A DNA stretch of 64,000 nt from Streptomyces sp. WMMB303 (lineage in GTDB: Bacteria > Actinomycetota > Actinomycetes > Streptomycetales > Streptomycetaceae), in NCBI RefSeq assembly GCF_029351045.1, contig NZ_JARKIN010000001.1:62001-126000 (forward strand), given 5' to 3'. The position numbers and the translations under genes are program-made. Below, piece by piece: positions 38,922-47,315 of the stretch; the stretch's first letter is position 1; each line of letters starts with the position of its first letter. The notes beneath the pieces are model-generated. The model saw only the letters and a program-made list of their open reading frames with translations, searched no databases and was not told the DNA's origin.

Positions 38922-40389
38922 CCCCACCCGCCTGCCGTCCGAGGGCCGGTCCGCGCAGCAGGTGCTCGCCGAGCTGCGGACGCTGCGCGAGGCGGACGCG
39001 CCCACGCGTGGCGGGCGCACCTTCGCCTACGTCTACGACGCGGGGCGCGCTGAGGTGGACGATCTCGCGGCCACCGCCTACACGGAGTTCGCGACCGTCA
39101 ACGGCCTCGACCCGACCGTCTTCCCCAGCGTGGCACGGCTGGAGAACGACGTGGTCCGCGCCGCCGCGGCGCTGCTGGGCGCACCGGGCACCCAGGGGAC
39201 GTTCACCAGCGGCGGTACCGAGAGCATCCTGCTCGCCGTGAAGGCCGCCCGGGACCACGCCCGCGCGGTGCGCGGGATCACCGCGCCCCAGCTGGTCCTG
39301 CCCGCCACCGCGCACGCCGCGTTCCACAAGGCCGCGCACTATCTGGGGCTGGAGGCGGTCCCGGTTCCGGTCGACCCGGCCACCTTCCGCGCCGATGCCG
39401 GCGCGATGGCCGCCGCGCTCACCGACCGCACGGTGCTGGTGGTGGCCTCCGCCCCGTCGTACGCGCACGGGGTACTGGATCCGGTGGCCGAGATCGCCGC
39501 GTCGGCGGCCGCGCGGGGCGTGCTGTGCCATGTCGACGCCTGTCTCGGCGGGTGGCTGCTGCCCTGGCTGCGTGGCACCGGGCACCAGGTACCCGCGTTC
39601 GACCTCACGGTTCCCGGCGTCACCTCGCTCTCCGTCGACCTGCACAAGTACGGGTACACCGACAAGGGGGCCTCCGTCGTCCTCTACGCCGATGCGGAGC
39701 TGCGCCGCCACCAGTACTTCGCGCACGCGGCCTGGCCGGGGTACCCGGTGGTGAACCCGACGGCGCAGGGCACGAAGTCCGCCGGTCTGCTGGCCCAGGC
39801 GTGGGCGGTGCTCCAGCACGTGGGCGAGGCGGGGTACACCGCGCTGGCGGGCCGGGTCGCGGACGCCTCCGAGCGGCTGCTGGCGGGGCTGCGCGACATC
39901 GACGGGGTGCGGGTGCTGGGCGAACCGGTCGCGGGGGTGGTGGCGTTCACCGTGCTCGGCGGGGCGAGCGACGCGGAGCCGGATCCGGGGCTCGTGCTGC
40001 ATGCCGCCGATGAGATGCGGGCTGCCGGCTGGTACCTGCAACCGCAGCTCTCCTACGCGGGCATGCCGCCCAATCTGCACCTCACCCTCACCCCGGCCAC
40101 CGTCGACCGGGTGGACGGCCTGCTCGGGGATCTCGCGGCCGCGCTCCGCACGGCCCGTCAGCTGCCGCGCGCGGCGGTCGACCCGGGGCTCGCCGAGTTC
40201 ACCGCCGGTCTGGATCCGGACCTGCTCGGGCCACGGGAGGCCGCGTCCGTGCTCGCCCACGCCGGACTGGACGGCGAGGGGCGACTTCCGGCCAGGACGG
40301 CGCCCGTCCTGATGCTCCTGGACGCGCTGCCCGCGCCGCTCAAGGAACGGCTGCTGAAGGAGTTCCTCGGCACCGTCTTCAGGGTGTGA
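38911..40389 (+). CDS. PLP-dependent lyase, sphingosine-1-phosphate-lyase/decarboxylase family
   Basis: The 492-aa fold-type-I PLP enzyme has SGGTESILLAVKAARD, a signature shared with sphingosine-1-phosphate lyase and not typical of glutamate decarboxylase. It also has HVDACLGGWLLPW and SVDLHKYGYTDKGASVVLY with Schiff-base Lys246. The family cleaves phosphorylated long-chain bases or decarboxylates amino acids; which applies here is not known. The GTG start at 38911 lies eight bases inside the transporter gene with AGAAGGAG before it, implying coupling. Confidence 0.85.
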   Translation: MPTDPTRLPSEGRSAQQVLAELRTLREADAPTRGGRTFAYVYDAGRAEVDDLAATAYTEFATVNGLDPTVFPSVARLENDVVRAAAALLGAPGTQGTFTSGGTESILLAVKAARDHARAVRGITAPQLVLPATAHAAFHKAAHYLGLEAVPVPVDPATFRADAGAMAAALTDRTVLVVASAPSYAHGVLDPVAEIAASAAARGVLCHVDACLGGWLLPWLRGTGHQVPAFDLTVPGVTSLSVDLHKYGYTDKGASVVLYADAELRRHQYFAHAAWPGYPVVNPTAQGTKSAGLLAQAWAVLQHVGEAGYTALAGRVADASERLLAGLRDIDGVRVLGEPVAGVVAFTVLGGASDAEPDPGLVLHAADEMRAAGWYLQPQLSYAGMPPNLHLTLTPATVDRVDGLLGDLAAALRTARQLPRAAVDPGLAEFTAGLDPDLLGPREAASVLAHAGLDGEGRLPARTAPVLMLLDALPAPLKERLLKEFLGTVFRV

Positions 40390-40475
40390 GGGCCGCTCGC
40401 GTGCGGTGGTGCGGGGGCGGTACTCGGCGAGCCCGGCTGTCCTCCCCCGCGGACCGGGCACCAGGGGCTCGGCGC

Positions 40476-40832
40476 TCAGGCGCCGACCACATGCCAGTGC
40501 TCGGTGATCCGGCCGTCCGCGACCCGGTAGGTGTCGGCGAACGGGACCGGGCACTCGCCGCCTTCGAGCGTGGACCGCACGGCGACATAGCCGCCCGCCG
40601 CGATCGCCTGGTGCGGGCGGAAGACCGCGGCGGGCCGGGCGTTCCACAGCGCGGTCAGCTTCGCGGCGACTCCCGTCCTGCCGGGGTCGCCCTCGGGGTC
40701 GTGGTCGACGAAGTCCGGTGCCAGGAAACGCCGGACGGCGGAGATGTCGCGGTCGCCCGAGAGCACGGTCGAGAAGAAGTCGAGGACCAGCTCCGCGTCG
40801 CGCCGGGCACTCTCGGTATCAGCAATGATCAC
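40476..40832 (-). CDS. SnoaL-like/NTF2-fold protein
   Basis: The 118-aa protein has the SnoaL polyketide-cyclase-like pattern: LVLDFFSTVLSGDRDISAVRRF, APDFVDHDPEGDPG, and the C-terminal DTYRVADGRITEHWHVV. Members are cyclases, hydrolases or simply binding proteins, so a specific reaction cannot be assigned. GTG at 40832 is the best start: a longer frame adds residues without family similarity. It is encoded alone, upstream of a repeated G/C-rich stretch. Confidence 0.75.
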   Translation of the reverse strand: MIIADTESARRDAELVLDFFSTVLSGDRDISAVRRFLAPDFVDHDPEGDPGRTGVAAKLTALWNARPAAVFRPHQAIAAGGYVAVRSTLEGGECPVPFADTYRVADGRITEHWHVVGA

Positions 40833-40920
40833 ATCGCAAACGTAGCAGGGTATGACCTGTCGGATATGGTCGCGAGCGCCGCTGCGCCACACGCCTCGGC
40901 AGCGCCCGAACGGCGCTCCC

Positions 40921-40978
40921 GGCCCGGGAGCGGGGCCGCCGGCCGGGGCGCCGCCACCCGGGCCCGGGAGCGGGGCCG
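40921..40978. repeat. 18-bp direct repeat with 40-bp period
   Basis: GGCCCGGGAGCGGGGCCG occurs at 40921-40938 and again at 40961-40978 without mismatch. Each copy is partly self-complementary (GGCCC/GGGCC-type arms), so the pair could form tandem hairpins ending the leftward rpsR transcript. It lies immediately after the rpsR stop at 40988. Confidence 0.7.
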
Positions 40979-40987
40979 GCGGGCCCG

Positions 40988-41224
40988 TCAGCGTGTCGGG
41001 TACGGGAGGAGCGCCATCTCGCGGGCGGTCTTGACAGCGCGCGCCACCTGCCGCTGCTGCTGGGCGGTGAGGCGGGTGACGCGGCGGGAGCGGATCTTGC
41101 CGCGGTCGGAGAGGAACGTGCGCAGCAGGTCGGTGTCCTTGTGGTCGACGCGGGTGATGCCCGCCGCGTCCAGCGGGTTCGATCGGGGGGTACGGGCCTT
41201 GCGGGCGCCGGGGCGCTGAGCCAT
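40988..41224 (-). CDS. rpsR: 30S ribosomal protein S18, zinc-free paralogue
   Basis: The 78-aa S18 has the family core IDPLDAAG-like [19 protein letters not shown] and [33 protein letters not shown]. It has no cysteine, so it belongs to the C-minus class made during zinc starvation to replace the zinc-binding form. It is last gene of the leftward Zur-controlled group. ATG follows AAAGGAACG. Confidence 0.95.
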   Translation of the reverse strand: MAQRPGARKARTPRSNPLDAAGITRVDHKDTDLLRTFLSDRGKIRSRRVTRLTAQQQRQVARAVKTAREMALLPYPTR

Positions 41225-41279
41225 GGGGCGTTCCTTTGCTTGCGGGGATATTCCGGGGCTTGCGGGGCGCTTGCGGACG

Positions 41280-42440
41280 TCAGGAAACGGGGTCGAGGAG
41301 AGCGTCGAAGGCGGGTGGGAGGTCCTTCCACGCCTCGCGCCCCGCGGCGAACTCCGTGTCGGTCAGCAGGCAGGACTCCAGGACCTCGGCCAACCCCTCC
41401 CGGTCCAGGCCGGGAGCGGTGAAGACGAGGTGCTGGCAGCGGTCGCCGTGTTCGGGGTGCCAGTCCAGGGCGGCGGCGGCGCGGCGTACCGGGGGCACCA
41501 TCTCCCACGCGGCGTCGGGCAGGGCGGCCAGCCAGGGGCCGACCTCCTCGACGCACAGCGCCCCGCCCGCCGCGTCCCAGGACAGGAGGGTGTCGGGCCG
41601 GTCGGCGAGCCAGAAGCGGCCGCGGCTGCGCGCGGCGGCGCAGGTGAGTTCCTCCAGTGCCTGATAGAGCCGTTCGGGGTGGAAGGGGCGGTCCCGGCGC
41701 CATACGCAGGTGGCGACGCCCGCCTCGTCAGCCGCCTGGGGCAGCAGCGCGCACGCGGGGTGCTGCGCGGCCGCGGCGGCCTCGGCGTCGAAGCCCGCCA
41801 GGGCTGCCGCCGCCAGTTCGCCCGAGGCGGCGTCCACCTGGCGTGCCGTGGGATGCAGTTGGGCCAGCAGCGCCCGGTCCTCCTCGTCGGCGGGCCACTC
41901 CTCGTCCTCCACGAGTGCCAGCACTGCGGCGTATTCGAGCTGCCTGGCCCAGGTGTCGGCGACGGTGCGCCGGTCGGACGGTGCCGCGGCGAGACCGGCC
42001 TCGGCGAGATCGTCGCCGTTGGCGAGGAAGGGCAGCACGAGGGCCGGGTCGATCGCCGTGATGACGCCGGTGAGTTCCAGCACGCCGTGGCTGTGCGCGG
42101 CGACGACCTCGGCCATGGCCTTGGGCTCCACCGAGTCCCACAGTTCGACGACGGCGCAGCGGGTGGTGCCGTCGCCGGCCAGCCGGGTCAGCTCCGGGAT
42201 CAGGTCCTCGCGGAGTGCGCAGCACGCACAGTCGTTCACCAGCGGGGCCTCGGAGGCGCTGCGCAGACCGTCGCGGTCGCGCACCGTCCGCAGCACCGTG
42301 CCCTGCGGCCCGGCGGCGAGGTCGTGGTGCAGGGCGACGCTGCCGGGCATCGAGCCGAGCAGCCGCCGGACGACCTCGGCGCGCGCTTCGGCGTGCAGTC
42401 CGGCGACCAGGACCACGGGAAGGGTGCGGTCGGCGGCCAT
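41280..42440 (-). CDS. CobW/COG0523-like protein with degenerate P-loop
   Basis: The 386-aa protein keeps the CxCC metal site (CACC, Cys71, 73 and 74) and the C-terminal CobW_C domain ([29 protein letters not shown]). COG0523 GTPases with these features act as zinc chaperones under Zur control. The expected GxxGxGKT Walker A at residues 14-21 reads GLHAEARA instead, so GTP binding is doubtful. ATG overlaps the L31 stop (ATGA). Its place inside the zinc-starvation island strongly supports a zinc-handling role. Confidence 0.88.
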   Translation of the reverse strand: MAADRTLPVVLVAGLHAEARAEVVRRLLGSMPGSVALHHDLAAGPQGTVLRTVRDRDGLRSASEAPLVNDCACCALREDLIPELTRLAGDGTTRCAVVELWDSVEPKAMAEVVAAHSHGVLELTGVITAIDPALVLPFLANGDDLAEAGLAAAPSDRRTVADTWARQLEYAAVLALVEDEEWPADEEDRALLAQLHPTARQVDAASGELAAAALAGFDAEAAAAAQHPACALLPQAADEAGVATCVWRRDRPFHPERLYQALEELTCAAARSRGRFWLADRPDTLLSWDAAGGALCVEEVGPWLAALPDAAWEMVPPVRRAAAALDWHPEHGDRCQHLVFTAPGLDREGLAEVLESCLLTDTEFAAGREAWKDLPPAFDALLDPVS

Positions 42441-42694
42441 CAGCGGGTCTCCCGGTGGCCGTATCGGCGTTCGAACCGCTCCACTCGTCCCGCGGTGTCC
42501 AGGACGCGGGTGGTACCGGTGTGGAAGGGGTGGCTCGCGGAGGAGATCTCGACGTCGACGACGGGGTAGGTGTTGCCGTCCTCCCATACGACGGTCGCGT
42601 CGCCGGTCATGGTGGAGCGGGTGAGGAAGGCGAAGCCGGCGCTCTTGTCGCGGAAGACGACGGGCCGGTACGGGGGGTGGATTCCGGGCTGCAC
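42440..42694 (-). CDS. rpmE2: 50S ribosomal protein L31 type B
   Basis: The 84-aa type B L31 ([38 protein letters not shown]) lacks the CxxC zinc ribbon of type A L31. The start is GTG at 42694 with AGAAGGA ten bases upstream. A longer open frame begins at 42763 but overlaps the rpmG end with no family similarity. It replaces zinc-binding L31 under zinc limitation. Confidence 0.95.
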   Translation of the reverse strand: MQPGIHPPYRPVVFRDKSAGFAFLTRSTMTGDATVVWEDGNTYPVVDVEISSASHPFHTGTTRVLDTAGRVERFERRYGHRETR

Positions 42695-42737
42695 AGCGAT
42701 GTCCTTCTTCTGGGCTCGGTGCCGGGTGTGCCGGCGG

Positions 42738-42902
42738 TCAGCGGGTTTCGCGGAAGTCGACATGCCTGCGGACGACGGGGTCGTACTTGCGCAGGGTCAG
42801 GCGGTCGGGGGTGTTGCGGCGGTTCTTGCGGGTCACGTAGGTGTGACCGGTTCCGGCGGTGGAGGTGAGCTTGATGATCGGGCGGAGTTCGTCGCGTGCC
42901 AT
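42738..42902 (-). CDS. rpmG: 50S ribosomal protein L33, zinc-free paralogue
   Basis: A 54-codon gene, [19 protein letters not shown] followed by [15 protein letters not shown] and ending FRETR. This is L33 without any cysteine (C-minus form). It is first gene of the leftward zinc-starvation operon and its ATG lies 13 bases from the Zur-like palindrome. Confidence 0.95.
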   Translation of the reverse strand: MARDELRPIIKLTSTAGTGHTYVTRKNRRNTPDRLTLRKYDPVVRRHVDFRETR

Positions 42903-42914
42903 GCGGTCAGTATA

Positions 42915-42935
42915 TGGAAATGGTTACCATTACCA
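42915..42935. promoter_or_regulatory. Zur box between divergent ribosomal-protein operons
   Basis: A 21-bp palindrome with arms TGGAAATGGT and ACCATTACCA around a central T. Only the third arm position from each end departs from perfect symmetry. The AATGGTTACCATT core matches actinobacterial Zur sites. It is the only A/T-rich patch in the 62-base gap, so one site can repress rpmG-rpmE2-cobW-rpsR leftward and rpmB-rpsN rightward when zinc is plentiful. Confidence 0.9.
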
Positions 42936-42964
42936 AGTCCGCTTCACCGAGAGAAGGGTCTTCC

Positions 42965-43201
42965 GTGTCCGCCCACTGCCAGTTGACCGGCGCACAGCCG
43001 GTGTTCGGCAAGTCCGTCTCCCATTCGCATCGGCGCACCAACCGGCGCTTCGACCCCAACATCCAGCGCAAGCGCTACTGGCTCGCGAGTGAGAACCGTC
43101 ACGTACGCCTCACGCTGAGCACGAAGGGCATCCGGACGGTCGACGTGATCGGCGTCGCGGCCGCCGTCGCGCGGATCCGCGCACGGGGAGGGAAGGTCTG
43201 A
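42965..43201 (+). CDS. rpmB: 50S ribosomal protein L28, zinc-free paralogue
   Basis: The 78-aa L28 ([48 protein letters not shown]) has only one Cys, so no zinc-binding CxxC pairs. GTG at 42965 follows GAAGGG. Its TGA overlaps the rpsN ATG. Expression is expected only when Zur lacks zinc. Confidence 0.95.
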   Translation: MSAHCQLTGAQPVFGKSVSHSHRRTNRRFDPNIQRKRYWLASENRHVRLTLSTKGIRTVDVIGVAAAVARIRARGGKV

Positions 43202-43506
43202 TGGCCAAGCAGAGCAAGATCGCCAAGAACGAGAAGCGCAAGGTGGTCGTCGCGCGGTACGCACGGCGGCGGGCCGAGCTGAAGGAGATCCTCCGCGACC
43301 CGGCCGCCACGCCCGCCGACTACGCGGCCGCCCTCCGGGAACTGCGGCGGCAGCCGCGGGACGCCAGTGCGACGCGAGTGCGCAACCGGGACGGCGTCGA
43401 CGGCCGTCCCCGCGGCCACCTGCGAGCCTTCGGGCTCTCCCGCGTCCGTATGCGCGCGATGGCGCACGCGGGCGAACTCCCGGGAGTCACCAAGTCCTCC
43501 TGGTGA
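43201..43506 (+). CDS. rpsN: 30S ribosomal protein S14, zinc-free paralogue
   Basis: The 101-aa long-form S14 ([51 protein letters not shown]) has no zinc-binding CxxC. It is the C-minus paralogue that substitutes for the short zinc form. It overlaps rpmB by one base and is followed by strong hairpins. Confidence 0.97.
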   Translation: MAKQSKIAKNEKRKVVVARYARRRAELKEILRDPAATPADYAAALRELRRQPRDASATRVRNRDGVDGRPRGHLRAFGLSRVRMRAMAHAGELPGVTKSSW

Positions 43507-43522
43507 CCTCCGCCTGAGGGGT

Positions 43523-43576
43523 GCCCCGCTGCGCCTCCCCCGCATCCCGGGCGCCCCTCACCCCGCGCAGCGGGGC
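43523..43576 (+). terminator. Long-loop hairpin after rpsN
   Basis: A perfect 12-bp stem (43523-43534 with 43565-43576, arms GCCCCGCTGCGC/GCGCAGCGGGGC) encloses a 30-base loop, starting 17 bases after the rpsN stop. Confidence 0.55.
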
Positions 43577-43645
43577 GAGAGAGAGAACGCACGGCCCCGC
43601 ACTGTCGGTATCGGCAGTGCCCGATGGACACCCCCGGCCGGATCG

Positions 43646-43688
43646 CCCGCACCGCCGGCCCGCGGCGTACGCGGGCCGGCGGTGCGGG
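43646..43688. terminator. 19-bp perfect hairpin between convergent genes
   Basis: Bases 43646-43664 pair without mismatch with 43670-43688 around a GCGTA loop. This is the strongest hairpin seen in the window. It lies 14 bases before the end of the leftward VOC gene and can stop transcription from both sides. Confidence 0.85.
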
Positions 43689-43701
43689 GCCGAGCTCCGG
43701 A

Positions 43702-44100
43702 TCAGCGGGCGAACTTCGCCACGGCCGCCGGGGTGACCGGCGTGAAGAAGTTGACGAGGTTGCCGTCGGGGTCACGGAAGAGCAGCGCCCGGTTGCCCCA
43801 GGGCATGGTGGTGGGGCCGGCGACGAACTCCTCCACCAGGCCACTCAGGTTGCCGCGCACCCGGTCCACGTCCTCGACGAAGAACTCGATGATCACGCTG
43901 CGGTTCGCCGCGGGATGGGCGGAGTCCGGTGCGAACATCGGGACGGTGCGGGTACTGCCGATCGCCAAAGTGGCCCTGGGGGTGACGAGTTCGGCGAAGT
44001 CCTCGGTCGCCCAGGCCGCCGACACCCCGGTGGCCCTCTCGTAGAAGGCGACGAGGCGCGCGATGTCGCCGGTGATGATGCGGATCGAGACGAAGTCCAC
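43702..44100 (-). CDS. VOC/glyoxalase-fold protein
   Basis: The 132-aa vicinal-oxygen-chelate protein has two babab units: FVSIRIITGDIARLVAFYER, then VIIEFFVEDVDRVRGNL and RALLFRDPDGNLVNFFTP. Members are glyoxalases, dioxygenases or drug-binding resistance proteins; none of these can be chosen from sequence. It diverges from a WYL regulator 103 bases away, which likely controls it. The start is GTG. Confidence 0.85.
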   Translation of the reverse strand: MDFVSIRIITGDIARLVAFYERATGVSAAWATEDFAELVTPRATLAIGSTRTVPMFAPDSAHPAANRSVIIEFFVEDVDRVRGNLSGLVEEFVAGPTTMPWGNRALLFRDPDGNLVNFFTPVTPAAVAKFAR

Positions 44101-44203
44101 AGTGTTCTCCCAAGTCGATGCAGTGCCGGTGGAGTGGATGCGCTGCGCACGCTAGGACAGATGCCGGACGGAATCGGTCCGGTATACGCGCTAGGCTGCC
44201 GAC

Positions 44204-45193
44204 ATGTCCCGACCCACCGGGCGCGTGCTGACCCTCCTGGAACTTCTGCAATCGGGCGGCGTCCGGCCGGTGGCCGAACTCGCCGACCGGCTCGGGGTCG
44301 ACGGCCGCACCGTGCGGCGGTATGTGGGTCATCTGATCGACCTGGACGTGCCGGTGGAGGCGGTGGGGGGCCGCTACGGCGGATACCGGCTCGCGCCGGG
44401 GCACCGGTTGCCGCCGCTCATGCTCGGTGACGACGAGGCCCTCGCCGTGCTGCTCGGCCTGGTCGCCGGACGCCGGGCAGGGTTGACGACAGCGGCGGGC
44501 ACCGCGGGCGAGACCGCGGCGGCCAAGGTGCGCAGGGTGCTGCCCCGGCATGTGGCCCGCAGACTCGACACGGTCCTGGAGTCCCTCGCCTTCACCTCCG
44601 CACCCGGCGAGTTCGCCACGCCGGACGCCGAGGTCCTGCTGCCCGTCGCCGACGCGGTACGCCACCGCCGGCCGCTCTCGATCGCCTACCGCGACCGCCA
44701 CGGCCGCCGCAGCGAGCGCACCCTGCACGCCTACGGCATCGTCGCCCACGCGGGCCGGTGGTACGTCACGGGCAGGGACCCCGGAACCGAGCAGGACCGG
44801 ACCCTCCGCCTCGACCGCATCGAGGGCGCCCGGCCCCTGCCCGGCTCTTTCGGGGTCCCGGCCGGAACCGATCCGGCGCAGCGCGTACTGGACGGCTTCG
44901 CGACAGCCGAATACCAGTACGCGGTGACCCTGCGGATCCACGGAACCGTGGAGCAGATCCGCGCGGGTCTGCCCGCCTCGGTCGCGCGTCTGCCGGAGCC
45001 CCCGCCCGCGAAGGGTGCCGACCCGTCGGCCGAGCGGTGGCTGCGGGTGGAGCTGCGGGTGGCGGAACTCGCCTGGTTGCCTCCGGTCCTCGCCTCACTG
45101 GACCGGCCGTTCGTCATCGAGCGCCCCGCAGAGCTGCGCGAGCTCGTCACGGCGCTGGCCGACCGCCTCGCGGCCTGCGCGCGGAACACCTGA
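44204..45193 (+). CDS. HTH/WYL-domain transcriptional regulator (YafY-like)
   Basis: The 329-aa regulator has an N-terminal winged helix of the HTH_11 type (RVLTLLELLQSGGVRPVAEL, VDGRTVRRYVGHL) and the WYL domain (PLSIAYRDRHGRRSERTLHA, YGIVAHAGRWYVTG, DRTLRLDRIEGA). A C-terminal WCX domain ends it. YafY-type proteins sense small ligands or nucleic acid and commonly control a neighbouring divergent enzyme, here the VOC protein. Confidence 0.92.
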   Translation: MSRPTGRVLTLLELLQSGGVRPVAELADRLGVDGRTVRRYVGHLIDLDVPVEAVGGRYGGYRLAPGHRLPPLMLGDDEALAVLLGLVAGRRAGLTTAAGTAGETAAAKVRRVLPRHVARRLDTVLESLAFTSAPGEFATPDAEVLLPVADAVRHRRPLSIAYRDRHGRRSERTLHAYGIVAHAGRWYVTGRDPGTEQDRTLRLDRIEGARPLPGSFGVPAGTDPAQRVLDGFATAEYQYAVTLRIHGTVEQIRAGLPASVARLPEPPPAKGADPSAERWLRVELRVAELAWLPPVLASLDRPFVIERPAELRELVTALADRLAACARNT

Positions 45194-45202
45194 CCCCCAG
45201 GA

Positions 45203-45222
45203 CGCCCGGCCGCGGCCGGGCG
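45203..45222 (+). terminator. Hairpin after the WYL regulator
   Basis: CGCCCGGC-CGCG-GCCGGGCG, a perfect 8-bp stem ten bases after the stop at 45193. Confidence 0.6.
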
Positions 45223-45478
45223 GTGTCCGGGCCCCGACGGCGGGATGGCGACCGTCGCCCGCGAACGCTGCCGACGGGAACGGACCGCGCGCCGCAGGGA
45301 GTTGCCGGGCCGGGGCGGGCCGTTGCCGGATCCGCGTGGGAACGGACCGTCGCACGGGCCCCGTTGTGAACTTTTCCCCGGCATCCGTCATCGAACTCGT
45401 ACGGCGCGGGGCGGTCCTGGCAGTGACTCCCCCGCAACCGGCAGGGACACACGATGGGATGATCAGGGCGTGGCGGCG

Positions 45479-46246
45479 ATGAGAGAACGAGAGCAGCATG
45501 CGGTGCGGGCGACGCGAGAGGCCGCGGGGGGCGGATCCCGCAGGGCGCGCGGCACCGGGGGCGCGCGACTCGCGGCCGGGCTCGCGGTGGGGCTCGCGGC
45601 GGCCCTGCTGAGCGGATGCGGTGAACAGGCGGCTGACGCGCCCAAGAAGGTGGCCGGCGAAGCGGCCCCCGTGCCCGGCGACTCGTCCGAGGACAGCTCG
45701 CGGAAGGAGAGCGGCGCCTCCCCCTCCTCCTCGCCCCGCACCCGGGACGGCGGCGGCGGGAACTCCGGCAAGGAGACGTCCGGTTCCTCGGGGAAGAGCG
45801 AGGGGGCGGGCTCCTCCGGAGGGCAGGGCGGCTCGGATGACGGGGCGCCCGGGATCGGCCCCTGCAAGACCTCCGGACTCGACTTCAGCACCTCGCCCGG
45901 CATGGCCCGGGGCAGCCTGCTGGTGAACCTCGAGAACATCACCGCCACGGCGTGCACGATGCACGGATATCCCGGGGTCGACCTGCAGAGCGCGGCCGGC
46001 ACCATGAACGCCGCCCGGAACGGCGTCGCCGCCCCGACGGTCCGCGTCAGCCCCGGTGAGTCGACGCGCTTCACACTGCACTACCCGCCGAACGACTCCG
46101 GTGGCAGCGGCGTGGACGTCACCGGCCTCGTGGTCACCCCGCCGAACGAGACCAGTTCGCGGACCCTGCCGATCAGCTTCAATCTGCCGGTCTCCGACAG
46201 CGCCGAGTCCGGGGTCACGGTCGGCCCCGTCGGCGCCGGGAAGTGA
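45479..46246 (+). CDS. DUF4232-type secreted lipoprotein
   Basis: The 255-aa protein has a signal peptide with lipobox LLSGC (Cys42 or so), a long Ser/Gly/Asp/Glu-rich low-complexity linker (~55-120), and a C-terminal DUF4232-like beta sandwich. That domain starts at GPCKTSGLDFS and contains LVNLENITATACTMHGYPGVDL and FTLHYPPNDSG. It is surface-anchored and of unknown function. ATG at 45479 is chosen; GTG at 45470 is in frame and also possible. Confidence 0.8.
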   Translation: MREREQHAVRATREAAGGGSRRARGTGGARLAAGLAVGLAAALLSGCGEQAADAPKKVAGEAAPVPGDSSEDSSRKESGASPSSSPRTRDGGGGNSGKETSGSSGKSEGAGSSGGQGGSDDGAPGIGPCKTSGLDFSTSPGMARGSLLVNLENITATACTMHGYPGVDLQSAAGTMNAARNGVAAPTVRVSPGESTRFTLHYPPNDSGGSGVDVTGLVVTPPNETSSRTLPISFNLPVSDSAESGVTVGPVGAGK

Positions 46247-46254
46247 CGGCACCG

Positions 46255-46309
46255 GGCGCCGCCGGACGGGAGCGCTGCGGGGCAGCGTGCGAGCCCGCCC
46301 GGCGGCGCC
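46255..46309. terminator. Nested hairpin between convergent genes
   Basis: Bases 46255-46270 pair with 46294-46309 (15 of 16). Inside, GCGCTGC/GCAGCGT-type arms form a second hairpin. It lies between the DUF4232 gene stop and the end of the leftward oxidoreductase gene. Confidence 0.6.
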
Positions 46310-46352
46310 GCCCGGATCCGGCGAACCGGGCGGTGACCGGGCCGCAGACGGC

Positions 46353-47246
46353 TCAGACGGTCAGGACCCGGCGCCCGCGTGTATGACCGGCCTGGCTGTC
46401 GATGTGCGCCGTCGCGGCCTCGGCCAACGGGTAGGACTTCTCGACCGGGATGTGGAGCTTCCCCCGCGCGATGAGGCGGCCGGCCTCGGCCAGCGCCGCC
46501 GGGACGCTCCCGGCCGTCCCGGAGAACCGGACGCCGAACTCCGGTGCGGAGAGGTCGGCGATGGAGACGACCTTCCGCGGATCCCCGGTCAGCTCGACGA
46601 GTTCGGCCAGGACGCCCGCACCGGCGAGGTCGAGTGCCGCGTCGACCCGGCCGAGTCGCCGGACCCGCTCAGCCCAGCCCGCGCCATACGTCACGGCGGC
46701 GGCACCCAGGCCACGCAGATAGTCCTGGTTCGCCGCCCCGGCCGTGCCGATCACCGCGATGCCGCGGTCGCGGGCGATCTGCAGCACGGCCGAGCCGACT
46801 CCTCCGGACGCGCCGCTGACCAGCAGGGTCTGCCCGGGCCGCACCCCGACCTCACGGATGACGCGCAGCGCGGTCTCCACCACCGACGGGTATCCGGCCG
46901 CCTCCTCGAAGGTCAGGCCCTCGGGTATCCGGGCCCAGGCCGAGAGCACGGCGAACTCGGCGTAGGTGCTGGCCCCTTCACCGAACACCGGGTCTCCGGC
47001 CTCGACGTCTTCGACACCCTCACCGACCTCGTCCACCACGCCGGCGGCGTCCAGCCCGACTCCGGCGGGCAGTTCGATCGGATGGGCCTGGAGGATCTGC
47101 CCTTCCCGGATCCTCCAGTCGACGGGGTTCACACCGGCAGCCCGCACGGCGACGCGCACCTGGCCGGGGCCCGCATGGGGCTCCTCGGCGTCCACGAGAC
47201 GCAGCACTTCCGGACCACCGAACTCGGCGAAGCTCACTTTTCTCAT
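46353..47246 (-). CDS. Zinc-independent quinone/NADP oxidoreductase (MDR superfamily)
   Basis: The 297-aa medium-chain reductase has an N-terminal GroES-like domain (VRAAGVNPVDWRIREGQ, GLDAAGVVDEVGEGVEDVEAGD) and the NADPH motif SGASGGVGSAVLQIARDRG. It lacks zinc-ligand cysteines, as in QOR-type enzymes. It reduces quinones or enones using NADPH. It diverges from a TetR gene and carries an overlapping operator, so it is probably de-repressed by a reactive compound. ATG is six bases after TATGTT, suggesting a leaderless message. Confidence 0.92.
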   Translation of the reverse strand: MRKVSFAEFGGPEVLRLVDAEEPHAGPGQVRVAVRAAGVNPVDWRIREGQILQAHPIELPAGVGLDAAGVVDEVGEGVEDVEAGDPVFGEGASTYAEFAVLSAWARIPEGLTFEEAAGYPSVVETALRVIREVGVRPGQTLLVSGASGGVGSAVLQIARDRGIAVIGTAGAANQDYLRGLGAAAVTYGAGWAERVRRLGRVDAALDLAGAGVLAELVELTGDPRKVVSIADLSAPEFGVRFSGTAGSVPAALAEAGRLIARGKLHIPVEKSYPLAEAATAHIDSQAGHTRGRRVLTV

Positions 47247-47260
47247 GGACCAAACATAGC

Positions 47261-47291
47261 ACTAACGGTTAGTTTTATAGAACGGTTAGTG
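47261..47291. promoter_or_regulatory. TetR operator in a divergent promoter
   Basis: ACTAAC-G-GTTAGT (47261-47273) is a perfect dyad, and AACGGTTAGTG (47281-47291) repeats the right half 20 bases later, covering nearly all of the 69-base gap. Binding there would block both the oxidoreductase and tetR promoters. Confidence 0.8.
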
Positions 47292-47315
47292 TTTCACATC
47301 TGGTAGCTTCAGCGC

